In this document: positions 60,950 to 64,000 of the stretch, piece after piece
Layout: every line of letters starts with the position of its first letter
Numbering within the stretch: the stretch's first letter is position 1
Source: Metarhizium brunneum
Lineage: Eukaryota > Ascomycota > Sordariomycetes > Hypocreales > Clavicipitaceae
DNA length: 64,000 nt
Direction of reading: 5' to 3'
NCBI RefSeq assembly: GCF_013426205.1
Contig: NC_089424.1
Span: 2,976,001-3,040,000, forward strand
Position numbers and translations under genes: made by a program
The notes under the pieces: model-generated
What the model saw: the letters and a program-made list of their open reading frames with translations, nothing else
Databases searched by the model: none
Told to the model about the DNA's origin: nothing

Positions 60950-63754
60950 TTAGTGTCTCAACGCCCTTATTGTGAGCCAAGCGTGTGACAGGGATGGCTA
61001 ATTTGTTTCTGCTCTACAAATCCGAGATCATTTAAATAACACCTAAAGTAATAGATCCCGTCAAGATTATTTAAAAGTCTAGGAATAGACTATATTTCCA
61101 GTGCCTCTGCGTAGCCTACAACTCGAGGCCCGCTCTGCCTGTTATAAAAGTCTTATCGCCAGTAGTGCTAACAAAACCCCTATAGATATCAAGAAGATAT
61201 GGCAGTGTTCTCCTGTGCTTGTGCAGCCAAGCCCTGTGTCATTTGATGATGCGGTGTCAAGCCTAACAAGAGAAGAGAGAGCTCAAGGCTCACGCTTATG
61301 CGCTAGATATCGGAAGTATTCGGCCAAGGGCTACTATTGCTGGATCTTTTGGCTCCAGGACTCAGCGGTCAAGCCCGATAACCGTCGTAATAGCCGCACA
61401 ATTAATTACCATGAAATAAAATAGTACCCGGCTGTGCTGCAGGCGCTTGATAAGTTGTCATTTACTAAGAACCCTTTTATTATACTGCCATCTGCAAAGC
61501 CTGAAATTCAGTCTAAATGCGAATGTCACATGTCAGTCTGCATGCCATAACGGGTCGTTATCATTGGATGGGAGCGGAAAGCCGTTACTGAGATAAGACT
61601 GGCCGCCCTCTCGCCCCATTGAGAGAATATGGCATGGATGCTGGACGCAGGCATCGACGAGTCAATCCTGTTCTGACCTATCCCCTCTCTCAAGTGCAAG
61701 GTTTAACTTGGCGGACACCATTGGAGAGTGGTGACTTCATACAACTTGGTAGTTGGGTATCTCGAGTATATTCCGACGTCAACATTTGCGGCTGACCCAA
61801 TAGTAATTTTGTGGCTTTCCATCAATATGACTGTCACAGGGCATGGTGGCAGGGATCAATGATGCTTGATGGCGACCCGTTTCTGATCTATGGTATCTGA
61901 TATTGGCCCTGCTACAAGAAACGTTTATTCTCGACGTTTATTTTTGCTCTGCGCCTAGTCTAACTTCACCAAAAATAGCAAAACTTTACAGTCTCACTTA
62001 TTCAGAATTCTCAAGGCTACAGGGACTCATGATTCAGTATTCTCAACCCCGAAGACTACACTGTTGGCCAGATCTGTGCTACGGACCGATAACAGCTATT
62101 ACGCACTAGGCAGGATTAGGAAACGCCGATGAATCTTGGCTTGTTATCTTGTGAGATAGGTGGTGCGCTATATATGCTCTGCAGCAGTCCGTCGCAAGAC
62201 TCGGGTTACACAACCTCTCTAGTTGGAATCACCTGAAATGCCAAGGATGCGCTTCGGAAGAAATGTAGACATCTATGTGAGTGAAAACGCCCAGCTCTTG
62301 CTACCACGCAGTCTTTGGTCCAGTGCGAGAAGCAGCTTTTATACTTCTTATATACGAAAACAAGTAGGACAAGATGGAGAACGGAGCAAGGCTGCAGACC
62401 GTTCCCTAGAAGGCTGGCATTGTCTGTCGACAAGTCTGGTAGCGAATCCAACCTGCGTCGTGGTGAGCAGGATGGCGACAAGATTACGCTCACCCACAGG
62501 GCGGTGCCATCAACAGAGTCACTTGCATGGGCTGTCAGGATGGTGTAATCAACCTGGTTATCAGTCTTATGACACACTCCTTTCCGCGTCTTTCCTCTCA
62601 ACCCCGCTTTCGAATACGCGAAGCCCTGCATTTACGCAATTCCTACTCTAGGGTGATGACTATTGGCTGTGGTGTCTTGTTTCCGTCATGTTACCTGCGA
62701 ACCGCCAATAATGACATCAAGCAGTCATGGGTAGGTCACGCTGCGGGTTCATCACTTGGCAGTTGATTGGAAGAGACCCCGGTATGCGAATTCAAATATG
62801 CAAGTTTGTCAGTTGTGATATTCTTGGCGACACAGCCACGGTTGTAGTTGTAGTGCTAATTCCTGAAAAAGACTTTGGAGGCTAAACTAAAAAGAAACGG
62901 TTGACGGTTGTGGCAACAGGCAGTTGGTGATTGGATAATTCCAGAGTCGACGTCGCCAATTTCAATGTCATCCGCAACATCAAAATTTTGGAGGAACCAT
63001 AAACCATCTTCAGACACATGTGCTTGATGGCAGTCTTTCTGATCAATCGCAAACCCTTAGCCGGTGGCGGGTTTCTCTCCGCCTTGGGCAAAGACGATGT
63101 ACCTGGGAACATCCCCGGAGCCCTTTACCTGCATCATTCTCTCTTAGAAGTCCTCGGCCTTTGGAAAGCCTTGAATTCTTTTGGGAAGCCTCTGGAAATT
63201 CTGAAATGCCCATAGACCCTTGGAGTTTGCTCCAACCAGCTTCTTGGGAGCAAGCGTAGGACTAGCCACGCTTGCGATACCCGCCGGCACACAGAGTAAA
63301 GGCTGGATCTCGAGTTGTTTCCAAATATCTCTTCTAAACAGAATGGATAGGTTCCGGGTTATTAAAGCACTGAACAGTCTCAGGTATAGTCGTATACAAC
63401 ATCCCATAGAGCACATCCCGTGTCCCGATGCCTTCATCGTACCATCAGGGGCAAGGAGCTCCGGATGAATTTGGCCCCTAGCAGTTTCTGCTCACAATTA
63501 ATTTCTGCAGAAGCAGCTCTCCGTATCCAGTCATTCCGCCACGTCATCGCGCGGCGTTTTACAGTCAGCTCGTGTGTATAATGTAACTACAACCTCCCCC
63601 GCCTCCATCCTTTTCTTCTCACCCGTTTCGTCGTTGTGCACCAATGTAGCGAGCTGTAGAGTAGAGCTTAAATACGTGCAGTATCCCTCATTTGTCGTCC
63701 TCTAGGCCGGAGTATGGCATGTCGTAATCTGAGTTCCCAGCCGTTGCAGCAACA

Positions 63755-64000
63755 ATGCATTCCTCCATCACGGCCACTGCCCTTCTTGCCTGTGTCTACT
63801 TGGTGTACAGATTTTACGTCCGCAGGCAAAGAAAAGCCCAGCTCCCGCCCGGCCCCAAGCCATGGCCGCTCCTTGGGAATATTACGGACCTACCTCCGCA
63901 GGGTGTGCCCGAGTATCAACATTGGCTCAAGTACAAGGACACCTACGGCCCCATCAGCTCCGTCACCGTGCTCGGACAGACCATGGTAATCATCCATGAC
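63755..64000 (+). CDS. Cytochrome P450 monooxygenase, 5' end
   Basis: The N-terminal 82 residues of a microsomal P450, cut by the right edge. A short membrane anchor MHSSITATALLACVYLVYRFYV is followed by basic residues (RRQRKAQ), the proline hinge LPPGPKPWPLLGN, and the first substrate-domain strands (YKDTYGPISSVTVLGQTMVIIHD). Heme-binding Cys, I-helix and ExxR motifs lie beyond the window. The LPPGPKPWPLLGN plus YKDTYGPISS pattern is common in the CYP620/CYP65-like fungal families that oxidise small metabolites, but the family is not fixed by this fragment. Confidence 0.9.
   Translation, partial: MHSSITATALLACVYLVYRFYVRRQRKAQLPPGPKPWPLLGNITDLPPQGVPEYQHWLKYKDTYGPISSVTVLGQTMVIIHD

Larger units (their letters stand above)
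59248..63754. other. Gene-free 4.5 kb with A+T-rich and repeat DNA
   Basis: No intact gene. A+T-rich RIP-like sequence at about 59940-60250, repeat copy D at 60799-60949, and a 107-codon frame at 61101-61424 without recognisable domains in degraded surroundings. Frames at 62206-62651 on both strands overlap each other and neither is convincing. The end holds the P450 promoter. Confidence 0.5.

Noticed and set aside
61101..61424. 107-codon ORF
   Set aside because: Sits in degraded A+T-rich DNA with no known domain; more likely a repeat remnant.
62206..62651. Mutually antisense ORFs of about 140 codons
   Set aside because: Both frames unconvincing and no signal peptide or domain.
1..64000. 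tRNA, rRNA and CRISPR features
   Set aside because: Looked for B-box-like words, cloverleaf arms and spaced direct repeats by eye and found none that hold up; a tRNAscan run would settle tRNAs. CRISPR arrays are not expected in a fungal nuclear genome.

Overview
This is nuclear DNA from a filamentous ascomycete. Introns are mostly 50-100 bp with GT-AG ends, genes are compact, and the short palindrome TACGGAGTACTCCGTA is scattered about. A secreted heat-labile-enterotoxin-A-type ADP-ribosyltransferase gene beside small secreted proteins points to Hypocreales, most likely a clavicipitaceous insect- or plant-associated fungus such as Metarhizium or a relative. That placement is inference from gene content; no search was run.

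Bases 1-36,000 are a conserved housekeeping block: translation elongation factor 3 (cut by the left edge), the ERF2-type DHHC palmitoyltransferase, a small mitochondrial membrane protein, phosphoserine phosphatase, PAPS reductase, the wybutosine enzyme TYW3, MICOS subunit MIC19, a Myb/SANT-like protein, a ferric reductase, siroheme synthase, mitoribosomal RSM22, a tail-anchored thioredoxin, a SPOUT RNA methyltransferase, lipoyl synthase and tyrosyl-tRNA synthetase. Two themes recur without forming a cluster. Sulfate and siroheme assimilation is represented by PAPS reductase and siroheme synthase, the latter lying tail to tail with the ferric reductase. Mitochondrial and Fe-S biology is represented by MIC19, RSM22, lipoyl synthase and the small mitochondrial protein.

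From about 36 kb to the right edge the sequence is an accessory region. Genes are sparse and separated by A+T-rich, TpA-rich tracts that look RIP-mutated. At least five copies of one dispersed, TATA-containing, LTR-like repeat lie here. The genes are a two-TM fungal protein, an aminoglycoside-phosphotransferase-fold protein, a small RSWTG-motif protein, the enterotoxin-like ADP-ribosyltransferase, a cysteine-rich secreted protein with a duplicated module, a small two-TM Cys-rich protein, a Zn2Cys6 transcription factor, a short-chain dehydrogenase, a small secreted protein and the start of a cytochrome P450. Fragments of an FAD monooxygenase, a Tubby-like protein and one unidentified gene look decayed. 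The regulator, SDR, FAD-monooxygenase remnant and P450 may be the remains of a specialised-metabolism locus.

The most interesting stretch is 44.6-48.8 kb. The RSWTG-motif protein gene and the ADP-ribosyltransferase gene converge on a perfect 36-bp inverted repeat (109 bp in all) followed by a heptamer array, and the modular Cys-rich secreted protein is next. Coordinates of multi-exon genes are hand-spliced from reading frame, splice consensus and family knowledge; start codons are best choices, not proven.
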